NCBI GenBank assembly: GCA_016871315.1
Contig: VFZE01000047.1
Span: 1-45,904 of the forward strand
Reading direction: 5' to 3'
Length of the DNA stretch: 45,904 nucleotides
Source: Acidimicrobiia bacterium
GTDB taxonomy: Bacteria; Acidobacteriota; Terriglobia; Bryobacterales; Bryobacteraceae
Part shown: positions 8,801 to 17,007 of the stretch, piece after piece
Position numbering within the stretch: the first letter of the stretch is position 1
How the letters are laid out: each line of letters starts with the position of its first letter
Program-made: the position numbers and the translations under genes
Notes under the pieces: generated by a model
Seen by the model: only the letters and a program-made list of their open reading frames with translations
The model's database searches: none
Told to the model about the DNA's origin: nothing

Positions 8801-9345
8801 TGACCTACATCTACGAGCTGCCGTTCGGAAAAGGGAAGCGGTGGCTGTCGTCGGGGGCGGGCGCGTGGGTGCTGGGCGGATGGCGAATCGCGGGCAGCCA
8901 GTTTTATTCGAGCGGGTATCCGCTGCCGTTGGGCAACAGCGCGGCCCTGGGCGGCGTGCTGTTCAATGGGCGCAGCGCGGCGACGATCAGCACCTACGAC
9001 GGCTGGCTGTCGACGACAAGCAATCCGGACTGGAAAGGGAGCGACCGGTTCTTCGTTCCGGAGGCGGCATTCGGACCGCAACCGAATGACCGGGCCGGCA
9101 ATGCGACCCGTCACAATCCGAAGGCGCGGCAGCGGGGCAACTTCAATGAGAACTTCTCGCTGGCAAAGTCGTTTCAGATTTCCGAAGCGGTGCGTTTCGA
9201 TTTCCGCTGGGAGATGTTCAACGCGTTTAACCGGTTCCGGCCGGCCACGGGCAGCACGAATGTGCAAGACCCGAACTTTGGGCGGGTACAGGGACAGTTG
9301 AACGAGCCGCGGCGAATGCAGCTAGGGGCCAAGCTGTATTTCTAA
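5863..9345 (+). CDS. TonB-dependent receptor, Oar-like, with carboxypeptidase-regulatory domain
   Basis: An outer-membrane protein of 1160 residues of the large acidobacterial Oar/CarA-like class. A signal peptide (about 1-19, ending CLMAQT) precedes a carboxypeptidase-regulatory-like Ig domain (about 22-105; GVITGTVTDSSGAAVPAAKV, then GDYTVPSLQVGTYSIRVEKEGF). A plug-like region follows (about 115-240; TLDGVSILTGRFN, EFGRGQGGMITF), then a long beta-barrel ending in LGAKLYF, the terminal aromatic expected for outer-membrane insertion. Substrate is unknown; such receptors are usually assumed to take up oligosaccharides or other large ligands. GGAGG (5851-5855) precedes ATG 5863. It is monocistronic: its own promoter region lies upstream and a strong terminator follows. 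Confidence 0.92.
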   Translation: MHSLRSGMLIALATACLMAQTDRGVITGTVTDSSGAAVPAAKVVATHSATNVAFTTQTTSTGDYTVPSLQVGTYSIRVEKEGFKAAVRSGIIVNAGATVSINAQLELGAVSESVQVAATLELLQTSTAKVTTAVSNKMVDELPLVVGGAMRGAFDLALITPEANQPGDDSFNVGGGQGGAFGATLDGVSILTGRFNSVQWTNVNTPSVDALTEFSVETNGFKAEFGRGQGGMITFSSKSGSNEFHGTLYEFLRNDALDSRRFFEDAKAKYKQHDFGGSVGGPLVIPKLYDGRNRTFFFLSGEWFRNRVGAGSGRFSIPTPEMFNGDFRNWVDGSGRALTIYDPSTTRPNPSGAGFIRTPFANNQIPTSRFSAISRNYVQLVRDLLRPNNGAAPGSSDYVRNNYINNVGTALDPWTKYSVKVDHNVTTNDRINFLYNYGLHETLPGADGFPGLPAPLVDRRIDNQNSNVIRATYDKVITPTIVNHMFGGFNMMLDSHFALTLDGGWEAKGICLKGAWDCNRNLLRTEFSDYNTWVANAYDGSENFAFSFGDDVTITKGKHTFKMGYLWERIHYNGFGQQTIGGLFRGDRRLTSVPNDNNLSTGGGNGFASFLLGQAFSGGTENDRFVGQQWRSHSWYFQDDYKLSQKLTLNYGVRYEFTLPPIEQTDKWSDFDPTLPNARADGLPGALRFAGFGQGRENKRAIAEGWYGGISPRLGLAYAMDSKTVLRLSGGRSFGVAKTITGSTHFEGAVLIFRPQSLNNGVTEAFTMDGGLPPYTRPPVIDSTFSNGNNTAYWDGEAVRLPENYQYSFSIQRQVTGTTVFEANYHATIGAHLVAGLKRYNQLPFSLLERYGRNVLASSVTSAAAVNAGIRRPYRDIDCQFSLVCNPVSVAQALRPFPQFLNIDTSSGTGDKSGHASYHALLLKVDKRYAEGVTLQGSYVLSKLLTDADGYQPDNATLDHYNRRLEKSIGEFDLTHNFKMTYIYELPFGKGKRWLSSGAGAWVLGGWRIAGSQFYSSGYPLPLGNSAALGGVLFNGRSAATISTYDGWLSTTSNPDWKGSDRFFVPEAAFGPQPNDRAGNATRHNPKARQRGNFNENFSLAKSFQISEAVRFDFRWEMFNAFNRFRPATGSTNVQDPNFGRVQGQLNEPRRMQLGAKLYF

Positions 9346-9367
9346 GTAGGCGGTCAGCGTAGTAAGT

Positions 9368-9393
9368 AAGGGGAGGCCAGTTGGCCTCCCCTT
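9368..9393 (+). terminator. Intrinsic terminator after the TonB receptor
   Basis: A perfect 12-base-pair inverted repeat: AAGGGGAGGCCA (9368-9379), two-base loop, TGGCCTCCCCTT (9382-9393), located 22 bases after the receptor stop. The trailing T-tract is short (CTTGACGCATTT). The AA/TT flanks make it potentially bidirectional. It separates the receptor from the downstream GGDEF gene. Confidence 0.8.
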
Positions 9394-9444
9394 GACGCAT
9401 TTGGGCGTTCATCGTGACGGCATTTTCGCCGATAAGGGGTAGCG

Positions 9445-10458
9445 ATGATCTCCCTTAAAAAGCACATCGAATCCAGCCAAGGTGAGGTATTGAGGGCCGC
9501 CCTGGACTCCTACCGCAGATCGCTGGCGGCGATGGCCAATTCCACCGCCGAGGCCTGTCCCCATCTGGGCAAGCCGTTGAAGCAGATTCTGAATTCGGTG
9601 AGCCAGGGGTTGACGGAGGAGGCGGCACCGGCGGCGCTGGAGCGGGCCGGGGCGGCGGTGGAGGCGCGGCTGGGCTCTTGGGGGCGCGAGACGGCGGAGT
9701 ACTTGGCGCACAAGGCGCAGGAGGTGAAGGAGATCATACTGATCCTGGTGCATACGGCGGATGAATTGGGCAAGCGCGATCAGCGCTACTCAAGCCAGTT
9801 GGAGGATTTCACCGCGCGGCTGGAAACCGTTGCCGGACTGGACGACCTCACACTGATGCGTCAGTCGCTCGTGCGCAGCGCCACCGAACTTCGCTCCTGC
9901 GTCTTGAACATGACCAGGGATGGAGGAAGCGCGGTCGCCCAGTTGCGCGCCGAGCTGACCGAATATCAGACGAAGCTGGAGGAGACCGAACGGCTGGCGT
10001 TGGTCGACCCGCTGACGCAGCTGGACAGCCGCGTGCAACTGGAGCGGCATCTGCAAGGCCGCGCCGCTACAGGGAAAGGCTTCTGCGTGATGGTGATCGA
10101 CCTGAACGGCTTCAAGCCGATTAACGACACGCACGGCCATCTGGCAGGCGATGAGCTGCTGAAGCTGTTCGCCATCGAGCTCAAGAACCAGTTCCGGCCC
10201 GGGGATGTAGTCGGGCGCTGGGGCGGCGATGAGTTTCTGGCGATCGCCGAATGCACGCTGGCGGATGCTCATACCCGCACGGCTTCCATCAAGAAGTGGG
10301 CCTGCGGGGAATACACGATCAAGCCGAAGGGCAAGCCGGTAAAGGTGGAGATCGGCGCGGCGATCGGGGTGACCCACTGTAAGCCGCCGGAATCTCCGGA
10401 CGCCGTGGTGCAGCGCGCGGATGCGGCGATGTATAAGGACAAGGCCGCCAGCCGCTAG
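9445..10458 (+). CDS. GGDEF-domain diguanylate cyclase
   Basis: A 337-residue cytosolic protein. Residues 1 to about 175 are helical and lack a recognisable sensor domain. A linker helix (about 165-185) leads to a GGDEF domain from about 186. It keeps VIDLNGFKPINDTHGHLAGD (217-236; substrate and metal binding), the intact active site WGGDEF (GGDEF at 260-264) and an inhibitory-site motif RPGD at 251-254, exactly five residues before GGDEF. It should therefore make cyclic di-GMP from GTP with product inhibition. No transmembrane segment or EAL domain is seen. The helical N-terminus probably carries the input or dimerisation function. Confidence 0.9.
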   Translation: MISLKKHIESSQGEVLRAALDSYRRSLAAMANSTAEACPHLGKPLKQILNSVSQGLTEEAAPAALERAGAAVEARLGSWGRETAEYLAHKAQEVKEIILILVHTADELGKRDQRYSSQLEDFTARLETVAGLDDLTLMRQSLVRSATELRSCVLNMTRDGGSAVAQLRAELTEYQTKLEETERLALVDPLTQLDSRVQLERHLQGRAATGKGFCVMVIDLNGFKPINDTHGHLAGDELLKLFAIELKNQFRPGDVVGRWGGDEFLAIAECTLADAHTRTASIKKWACGEYTIKPKGKPVKVEIGAAIGVTHCKPPESPDAVVQRADAAMYKDKAASR

Positions 10459-10473
10459 GCGAGCGGTAGAAAC

Positions 10474-10512
10474 CTATCGATTGAATAATCGTGCTACGAT
10501 ATAGCTATCGAT
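10474..10512 (+). promoter_or_regulatory. Operator-like repeats ahead of the VapBC-type locus
   Basis: CTATCGAT occurs at 10474-10481 and again at 10505-10512, directly abutting the antitoxin ATG at 10513. A variant CTACGATA lies between them at 10494-10501. The outer copies are 31 bases apart, about three helical turns. TACGAT (10495-10500) could serve as a -10 box, which would put the transcript start almost at the ATG. No Shine-Dalgarno sequence precedes the ATG. The pattern fits autorepression by the antitoxin or toxin-antitoxin complex. Confidence 0.45.
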
Positions 10513-10719
10513 ATGAGCAGCGTAAAGGTATCGCCGAAGTTCCAAGTGGTGATCCCCAAAGAGGTTCGCGATACTCTTCACATTAAACCTGGCCAGAGGC
10601 TTCAGATTCTCTCCGATGAGGGCAGTATCCGCCTCGTGCCTGTGCCAAGCGTCGAACAGCTGCGCGGGCTGGCCAAAGGCGGTCCGGCGTTGGAGAGAGA
10701 CTCTGACCGGGATCTATGA
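10513..10719 (+). CDS. AbrB/MazE-type antitoxin
   Basis: A 68-residue protein with the swapped-hairpin AbrB DNA-binding fold: VSPKFQVVIPKEVRDTLHIKPGQRLQILSDEGSIRLVP is the hallmark. The C-terminal 20 residues would wrap the toxin. It overlaps the downstream PIN toxin gene by four bases (ATGA at 10716-10719), giving translational coupling. It lacks a visible ribosome binding site and may be translated from a leaderless message. Function as antitoxin is inferred from fold and pairing. Confidence 0.88.
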   Translation: MSSVKVSPKFQVVIPKEVRDTLHIKPGQRLQILSDEGSIRLVPVPSVEQLRGLAKGGPALERDSDRDL

Positions 10720-11090
10720 ACTTGGTCGACTCCTCTGCCTGGATGGAATTCCTGACCGGGGCGCCGAATGCGTCCCGTTACGAAACGCCGATCAAAAAGA
10801 CAACCCAGCTGGTTGTGCCCACGATTGTGCTGATGGAAGTGTGGCGATACATGACCCGCTGGCATGGGCGCCAGAAAGCAGACCTTGCTGCGGCCTACAT
10901 GATGGAAGGGCTCGTGATTCCGCTGGATGAAACTTTGGCCTTGAGCGCGGCCCAGATGGGACTGGATCATAAACTGCCACTGGCCGACAGCGTAGTTTTG
11001 GCGACAGCCCGCACGTGCGAGGCTGTGCTGTGGACACAGGATTCGCACTTTTCCGGTATCGCGGGCGTGAAGTACTTCGCGAAAAGCTAG
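10716..11090 (+). CDS. PIN-domain ribonuclease toxin, VapC-type
   Basis: A 124-residue PIN-domain protein. The acidic quartet expected for magnesium-dependent RNA cleavage is visible: Asp5 (LVDSSAW), Glu41 (LMEVWRY), Asp91 (LADSVVLA) and Asp109 (TQDSHF), so the nuclease site looks intact. The partner is the AbrB-type antitoxin, with the start codon inside its end. Likely target is tRNA or another structured RNA, as for characterised VapC proteins. Its stop shares the palindrome CTAG (11087-11090) with the stop of the convergent DUF1501 gene. Confidence 0.9.
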   Translation: MNLVDSSAWMEFLTGAPNASRYETPIKKTTQLVVPTIVLMEVWRYMTRWHGRQKADLAAAYMMEGLVIPLDETLALSAAQMGLDHKLPLADSVVLATARTCEAVLWTQDSHFSGIAGVKYFAKS

Positions 11091-12517
11091 GCGAACAAGC
11101 CCAGCGCGGGCTCGGCTTCGACGAGTTTGCGAGGCTGCTTCAGATCGTTCAGCACTTCCAGGGCGGGGTCGATGCCTAGTGAGTAGTAGATCGTTGCCAC
11201 GAGTTCGGCCGGATGCAGAGCCTTCTCAGTGGGCGCTGAAGCCGTGGCATCGGAAGCGCCATACTGAACGCCGCGCTTCATGCCGCCGCCGGCAACCACG
11301 GCGGTGTAGCAGTAGGGCCAGTGGTCGCGTCCGTCGGGCGAGTTCACGTTGCCGGAGGTGGAGACGCCGAGTTTCGGGCTGCGGCCGAACTCGCCGGTGA
11401 CCACAACGAGGGTCTCCTTCAGCAAACCGCGGGTGTCCATGTCTTCGAGAAGCGCCGACAGCGCGCGGTCGAGCTTGGGGCAGTGAAGATTCTTGAGCGG
11501 GCCGAAATTGGCGGCGTGCGTGTCCCAGGCGTCGGTTTCCGGATTTCCGTTGGCGACGGAGGGCCAGTTCACCTGCACAAAGCGCGTGCCGGCTTCAATC
11601 AGACGGCGTGCCATGAGGCAGCTTTGCCCGAAGGTGTGGCGGCCGTAGCGTTCGCGCATATTGCCGGGCTCCTTAGCCAGATCGAAAGCATCGCGCGCCT
11701 TGCCGGAGAGGACAAGATCGTAAGCCTTCTCGTAATATTCGTTCAACGCGTAGCTTGAGACGGCCTTCTCCAGATCCTTCATCGAGCCGTTAATGCCCTT
11801 GAGCAACTCAAAGCGGTCCTTTAAGCGGTCTTGGGAAACTTCGGTGCGCATGGACAGATCGTCGAGCTTCACCTCTTTGTTCGGATCCTGATAGAGCCGG
11901 TAGGGATCGTGCGCCTTGCCGAGAAAGCCGGCGGCGCCGCCCTTGCCGATGACTTGGGATTCCTGAAGCGGGCGCGGCATTTCGACGAACGGGAACATCG
12001 GCCCCGAAGGCGGCAGCATCTGGCCGATGTGGCAGCCCATGTGGGGAAAGTCGCGGGGAGAAGGCGGCTCGAGTTGCCCGGAAGGAGAAACCTTATCGGG
12101 CGCCCAGCCGGTCATCATCTGGTACATGGCGGCGGTGTGATTGAACAAACCGACGGGCGTGTAGCTCATCGAGCGGATGAGGGTGACCTTGTCCATCACC
12201 TTGGCGAGCATCGGCATGGTTTCACTCACCTGGATGCCGTCTACCTTGGTGGGGATCGCGCTGAACTCACCGCGGATGTTGGCGGGCGCGTCCGGTTTGG
12301 GGTCCCAGATGTCGAGATGCGAAGGGCCGCCTTGCAGGAAGATCATGATCACCTGCTTGGCGCGTGGCGTGATCTTGGTCTGACTGGTGGAGGAGGCCTG
12401 GAGCCGAAGAAATTCGGGCAAGCTGAGCCCGAGCAGGCTCAATCCGCCGGCGCGCAGCAGTTCGCGGCGGCTGGTTCCATCACAGGTTCTTACGGGACGT
12501 CCAGGTAACGAAAGCAT
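11087..12517 (-). CDS. DUF1501 exported protein (sulfatase-like fold)
   Basis: A 476-residue protein of the DUF1501 family. The N-terminus contains a twin-arginine signal (TSRRELLRAGGLSLLGLSL, with the Arg pair at 17-18). Typical family motifs follow: QVIMIFLQGGPSHLDIWDPKP, SMSYTPVGLFNHTAAMYQM, and VVVTGEFGRSPKL near the C-terminus, which resemble metal-binding loops of alkaline-phosphatase/sulfatase folds. The biochemical role is not established. It is the last gene of a four-gene minus-strand operon and lies 35 bases after the DUF1549/DUF1553 gene, the usual pairing in Planctomycetes and Solibacter-like bacteria. Confidence 0.9.
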   Translation of the reverse strand: MLSLPGRPVRTCDGTSRRELLRAGGLSLLGLSLPEFLRLQASSTSQTKITPRAKQVIMIFLQGGPSHLDIWDPKPDAPANIRGEFSAIPTKVDGIQVSETMPMLAKVMDKVTLIRSMSYTPVGLFNHTAAMYQMMTGWAPDKVSPSGQLEPPSPRDFPHMGCHIGQMLPPSGPMFPFVEMPRPLQESQVIGKGGAAGFLGKAHDPYRLYQDPNKEVKLDDLSMRTEVSQDRLKDRFELLKGINGSMKDLEKAVSSYALNEYYEKAYDLVLSGKARDAFDLAKEPGNMRERYGRHTFGQSCLMARRLIEAGTRFVQVNWPSVANGNPETDAWDTHAANFGPLKNLHCPKLDRALSALLEDMDTRGLLKETLVVVTGEFGRSPKLGVSTSGNVNSPDGRDHWPYCYTAVVAGGGMKRGVQYGASDATASAPTEKALHPAELVATIYYSLGIDPALEVLNDLKQPRKLVEAEPALGLFA

Positions 12518-12552
12518 GTCAGCACCTCTCCGTTGACTCTCATTATGTCATC

Positions 12553-14700
12553 TCATCGGTTAAACAGGAACGCATTGCTGTTGAGCAGGGCCCATAAAAG
12601 ATCCTGCGCGCGCTCGCCTCGCGAAGCGCCTTTGCCGATATAGGTCAGCGCCTGATCCAATTCCTGGCTATCCGGCGCGCGGCCGAGCGCGGCGAAGTAG
12701 AGCTCCTCGACAAGTTCACGATCCTTGGCGCCTCGAAGCAGCAAGCGGGCGATGCCCCCATCGGGATCGGCAATCGCGTCGGCGATCGTCGCCCCGTTCA
12801 GTAGATTCAGCGCCTGCACCAGGCTCATGTCACTCCGCCGTTCGCATTCGCAGCTGGTTTGGCGTTCGGGGCGTCCGAAGACGTCGAGGAAACTTCCACG
12901 CAGGATCGACGGATCGGGGATATCCTGAGCGAGGGATCCATCGGGCACTTGCGGGAATTTCGGGCGGCTGCCTGTGGCGATGTGCACGGCGTCGAAAAGT
13001 TGCTCGGCGGACAGCCGGCGGGGAAGGGCATGGGAGAAGTTGGTCTCATCCTCCGCGTTCCAGGAGTTGGCGCGATAACTCAGCTGGTAGGTGCGCGAGT
13101 TCACGATCGTTCGGATCATGTGCCGCAGGTCGTAGTTCTGGGCCAGGAAGTCGGCAGTCAGCGCGTCGAGCAGCGCAGCGTTTGACGGCGGATTGCTGGC
13201 GCGGATGTCATCGACAGGCTCAATGATGCCGCGTCCGAAGAAATAGCTCCACAGCCGGTTGGACATCGATTTTGCAAACAGCGGGTTTTGCTTCGAGGTC
13301 AGCCACTCGGCCAGGCTATCGCGAGGATCGGTTTCCGAGATGCCCACCTTACCTGCTTCGTAGAGGAACTTGGCGGGCATGACGCGGCCATCCTTGGGGT
13401 GCAGGATCTCGGCCTCTTCCCGTTTGTCGTAAAGAACCTGCTCGTCGGAATCCTCGCCGCCCTTCAGCGCCATCGCGCCGAAGAAGGCGCTGAGATTGAA
13501 GTACTGATTCTGCGTCCATTGCTCAAAGGGGTGATCGTGGCATTGCGCGCAAACCATACGCACGCCGAGGAACAGCTGCGTAGTAGTTTCCATGGCGAGC
13601 TTGGGCTCGCCGGTGAAGCGGAAGAAGTTGGCCGGCGGATTCTTGAAAGTGCTGCCGCGCGCGGTAATCAGCTCGCGTACCATCCTGTCGTAGGGCTTGT
13701 TGGTTGCGAGCGACTCCTGAATCCATTCGCGGAAGGCCCAGACGCCCTTGTCGCCGAGCTTGGCGCGGTTGACTTGCAGCAGGTCGCTCCATTTCACCGT
13801 CCAGTGGTTGACGAACTCCTCGCGCGCCATCAGCTTTTCCACGAGCGCCGCGCGCTTCTTTCTGGTATCCGTGCGGTCGGCGAGGAAAGCGCGCACCTCG
13901 GCCGGCGTCGGCGGCAGGCCGATCAAATCGAACGAGACGCGCCGCAAGAACTCGGCATCGCCGGCGAGTTCCGATGGAGGAGTCTTCAGCCGTTGCAGCT
14001 TCGCGTTGACATGCCGGTCAATGTAGTTCCATTCGGGAACCGGCTTCCAGTCGACCGCGTCCTTACGCACGGTGGTGACGTTGATCACCGCCAACTTGCC
14101 TTCATAGCGCACCAGCAGCGGCGCTTCGCCGCGGCGCAATGTCTTGATCACGCCGTCGTCGTTGACGTTCGCGATCTCGGGCAAGTTCGAGCTGTACTGC
14201 GCCTCGCGCGTCACCTCGCGGCGGGAGCCATCGGCGTAATGGGCCACCACTTTCAACGCCTGCGTGGCGCCAACCTCATCGGTGAAGAGTTCGGCAGGCT
14301 CAACGTCCAGCTTCGTCACCATGCCCCCGACCGGGTCACCGTAAGGAGCGCCAGCGCGGATCCAGTTGAGCACGATCTCGTGGTAGCGGCCGCTGGCTTC
14401 AAGGCGCAGTCCGCCGCCGTGGCCCAGTTGATTGGTCGGCTTGAGCAGCAGCAGGCTCTGCGCAGGCTCGGTACGGTTCACGCGACGGCCAGCCACCTCA
14501 TGCACGATGGCACGGTAATCGAATTCCGGATCGTAGCCGCGGAGGGAAAGCTTGAATCCGTTCTTGCCTTTCGCACCGCCGTGGCAAGGCCCCGAGGTGC
14601 AGCCGGCCTTGTTCAGCACAGGCATCACATCCTTGATAAAGGAGATGCTTTCGGCGTGCGCGCCCCAGGTGATCAACAGAACTGCCGCGAGAATCCTCAT
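12553..14700 (-). CDS. DUF1549/DUF1553 protein with cytochrome-like and Ig-like domains
   Basis: A 715-residue exported protein. A signal peptide (1-17) precedes a planctomycete-type cytochrome-like region with a CX4CH motif (Cys34, Cys39, His40; GCTSGPCHGG). Next comes a bacterial Ig-like (BIG2) domain (about 115-205), then DUF1549 (about 225-420; FLRRVSFDLIGLPPTP and CAQCHDHPFEQWTQNQY, the latter a CxxCH motif) and DUF1553 (about 455-700; MSNRLWSYFFGRGIIEPVDDIR). The ATG overlaps the stop of the upstream PPC-domain gene by four bases. Such proteins are thought to be periplasmic heme proteins acting with DUF1501 partners; the reaction is unknown. Confidence 0.9.
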   Translation of the reverse strand: MRILAAVLLITWGAHAESISFIKDVMPVLNKAGCTSGPCHGGAKGKNGFKLSLRGYDPEFDYRAIVHEVAGRRVNRTEPAQSLLLLKPTNQLGHGGGLRLEASGRYHEIVLNWIRAGAPYGDPVGGMVTKLDVEPAELFTDEVGATQALKVVAHYADGSRREVTREAQYSSNLPEIANVNDDGVIKTLRRGEAPLLVRYEGKLAVINVTTVRKDAVDWKPVPEWNYIDRHVNAKLQRLKTPPSELAGDAEFLRRVSFDLIGLPPTPAEVRAFLADRTDTRKKRAALVEKLMAREEFVNHWTVKWSDLLQVNRAKLGDKGVWAFREWIQESLATNKPYDRMVRELITARGSTFKNPPANFFRFTGEPKLAMETTTQLFLGVRMVCAQCHDHPFEQWTQNQYFNLSAFFGAMALKGGEDSDEQVLYDKREEAEILHPKDGRVMPAKFLYEAGKVGISETDPRDSLAEWLTSKQNPLFAKSMSNRLWSYFFGRGIIEPVDDIRASNPPSNAALLDALTADFLAQNYDLRHMIRTIVNSRTYQLSYRANSWNAEDETNFSHALPRRLSAEQLFDAVHIATGSRPKFPQVPDGSLAQDIPDPSILRGSFLDVFGRPERQTSCECERRSDMSLVQALNLLNGATIADAIADPDGGIARLLLRGAKDRELVEELYFAALGRAPDSQELDQALTYIGKGASRGERAQDLLWALLNSNAFLFNR

Positions 14701-17003
14701 TGAGCCGTTACCTTTATTTTAACCGGATAATCCGGAATCTTGTACGTGTCCTTGGCCTTGCTGCCCGTTTCGGGGGCCTCGGAGTTGATGCGGATCTCAT
14801 AAACACCCGGCTCTGCTCCGGCTTTCGCCTCACAGGAAAGCGAGAACCTGGTTTGTTCCGCCGGTACGTCCGCCGGCGCGCAACTGACCGCTTCGGGCAG
14901 ATCCAGCGCCTGAATCTTTACGAGCCCGCCTTCGAATGTCGGTTCACGATAAACAGTGCCTGCGATCTCGATCTTGCCAGGGCTTTTCACCGCGAACTGC
15001 TCCGCGGCCAGCCGCAACTGATAGCCGAGGGCAACCTCGATCGTGACCATCGGAGCGGTCACCGTCTCCGTCTTGCCTTCCATCTCGACGGTGGCATCCA
15101 GGAGCATGTCGAACTTTTCGGCGGGAGTTTCAAAATTCGTGCTGACCAGGAAGGAGCCGGAATCCGGCGTTTTGCCCGGCGGCCCCTGCAAGATACGGAG
15201 GTTCCCGAGCGACGTGGCGATGTTATTGCGCGGCCTGCCGCGCAGTTGCACGCCCTGGGCGCGCTCGACGCGATAGCCGAGGGGGAACTCGACACCTTGC
15301 GCGATCCTCACCAGCGGTATGGGAGAGCTCATGCGCGCCAGGGCCGGCGCGGTCACCGCCGCGGGAAGCTGCATTTCCAGCCATGGCGCCGTCACGGATT
15401 TTTGCCGGAGCCCGGCCACCCCCACCACCATCGCCGGCGTTTCGGCCTTGCGTACGATCTTGCCGTTCCGGGTTAGCGCCGTGCCCACCACTTCAAGCGC
15501 CATTGCTTGTGGCAGCGCGTCGGCGTCGGCCGTGATGGTGATCGTGCTGCGGGTTGCGCTGAACCGCGGATTCGGATCGTCGAACCGCTGCTGCGCCGCC
15601 GCCGTCGCCACGGTGCCGCCGGATTGATGAAGCCCCGGCGGAAGATTCGGAATCGTCAACCGGAGGGCTCCGTCATAACCGCGGCGCTGCACCTGCAAAT
15701 CCACTTTCGCCGTTCCTCCGGCCGGAACGTTGACGTACGGCGTGACGACGTTCACCAGGAAATCGGCCGGTGCGTGCCGGGCGACCAGGCGGTAGCCGTA
15801 ATCGGGTCCCCCGCGCCCCAGCAGGTCTTCGAGTTCGACCGTAACTTCCTTTACGCCCTCCGGGGCTTCAAACGGCAGCACTGGATCGGCGCCGCCCAAA
15901 TCGTCGCGCGAGGCCAGTTTCTTTCCCTCCCCATCCCGCACCGTCAGCAGCGCATCCAGGCGCGAGGTTCCCAGTTTGGAAGCCATCACTTCCAGCACCC
16001 AGTGCTCACCAGGCTTCACCGCAAGCTTATACTTGTCCACCTTCTTCGGCGAGGAGATCCGGCCATTCACGGCCACTTCCGGTTTCAGCTCGGTGGCCGA
16101 CGACTCTTCCAGGTCGCTCAACTCCACAAGCATCGGCAGGCTTTGGGAACCAGGGAGCATGACTTGCGCGTACCGGCGCTCCGAGTTGGTGTTGACTTCT
16201 ACTTCCGCCTGCTGCGGCAGGTTGCCGCCGGAAAGCGTCACCTTCGCGGGCTTGCCGCGCTGCACCGCCAGCGGATACATGGCATCGGCGAACGGATAAC
16301 TGCCCGCCTTCAGCCGGTAGTGATTCACGCGCTGGTTGCTGTACTTGGAATCGTGCACGCGCGCGAAGTAGGCGCCTGCTTTGGCGAAGCTCACCTCCAT
16401 GCGGACATCGACTCCCACGCCCGGCGCATCGTCGTTCTTCGCCACCGTCTTGCCCGCGCTGTCGAGAATTTCCAGCGCCGGGTCAATCGCCGATCCGATC
16501 GACGCCCCCTCCACCTCGAACACGATCTTTTGCCCAGCCTGCGCGGTGAATTTGTAGAAGTCGATATCGGCCTCGGTGAGCGTGCCGTTCATTACACCAG
16601 GTATGCGCAATGCCTGTGCCGCTTCAGTGCCGCCGTTGGATTGCTTGGGCTCCTTCGATTCAATCTCCTCCTGCTCCTCCAGACCGCTGATCGAAAACAG
16701 CACGACGTTGGAGAGCCCATCTTTCGTAGAAACGCGAACCGGGTAGACGCCGACAGGCGCGTCCTTGCGGATCTCCAACAGGAACGGCAGCTCCGTACCG
16801 GGCCGCATCAGGTCCGCCGCCGGCGCAAGGCGCGACACGGCTCCAGGCACCGTGGTGATCATCTGCGCTCCGCTCTCCAGGCCCGAACCGGTCAGCAGCA
16901 GTTTGATAGTCTGGCCCGGCATGGCGCCGCGGGGCGCCAGGTCGCGGATCACCGGCTCGGCCAGCAATCCGCCCGCGAAGATCAACATTACCGCGATTCG
17001 CAT
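14697..17003 (-). CDS. Exported pre-peptidase C-terminal (PPC) domain protein
   Basis: A 768-residue secreted beta-rich protein. Signal peptide 1-15 (MRIAVMLIFAGGLLA). An IPT/Ig-like domain (about 17-107; PRGAMPGQTIKLLLTGSGL) is followed by a PPC-type domain (about 120-240; GTLTEADIDFYKFTAQAGQKIVFEV, then YFARVHDSKYSNQRVNHYRL) and further PPC/Ig-like modules to the end. No catalytic motif is visible, so it probably binds or presents a polymer. It is translationally coupled to the downstream DUF1549 gene (ATGA) and starts four bases after the stop of the WD40 gene, so the four proteins are presumably made together. Confidence 0.85.
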   Translation of the reverse strand: MRIAVMLIFAGGLLAEPVIRDLAPRGAMPGQTIKLLLTGSGLESGAQMITTVPGAVSRLAPAADLMRPGTELPFLLEIRKDAPVGVYPVRVSTKDGLSNVVLFSISGLEEQEEIESKEPKQSNGGTEAAQALRIPGVMNGTLTEADIDFYKFTAQAGQKIVFEVEGASIGSAIDPALEILDSAGKTVAKNDDAPGVGVDVRMEVSFAKAGAYFARVHDSKYSNQRVNHYRLKAGSYPFADAMYPLAVQRGKPAKVTLSGGNLPQQAEVEVNTNSERRYAQVMLPGSQSLPMLVELSDLEESSATELKPEVAVNGRISSPKKVDKYKLAVKPGEHWVLEVMASKLGTSRLDALLTVRDGEGKKLASRDDLGGADPVLPFEAPEGVKEVTVELEDLLGRGGPDYGYRLVARHAPADFLVNVVTPYVNVPAGGTAKVDLQVQRRGYDGALRLTIPNLPPGLHQSGGTVATAAAQQRFDDPNPRFSATRSTITITADADALPQAMALEVVGTALTRNGKIVRKAETPAMVVGVAGLRQKSVTAPWLEMQLPAAVTAPALARMSSPIPLVRIAQGVEFPLGYRVERAQGVQLRGRPRNNIATSLGNLRILQGPPGKTPDSGSFLVSTNFETPAEKFDMLLDATVEMEGKTETVTAPMVTIEVALGYQLRLAAEQFAVKSPGKIEIAGTVYREPTFEGGLVKIQALDLPEAVSCAPADVPAEQTRFSLSCEAKAGAEPGVYEIRINSEAPETGSKAKDTYKIPDYPVKIKVTAQ

Positions 17004-17007
17004 AGGT

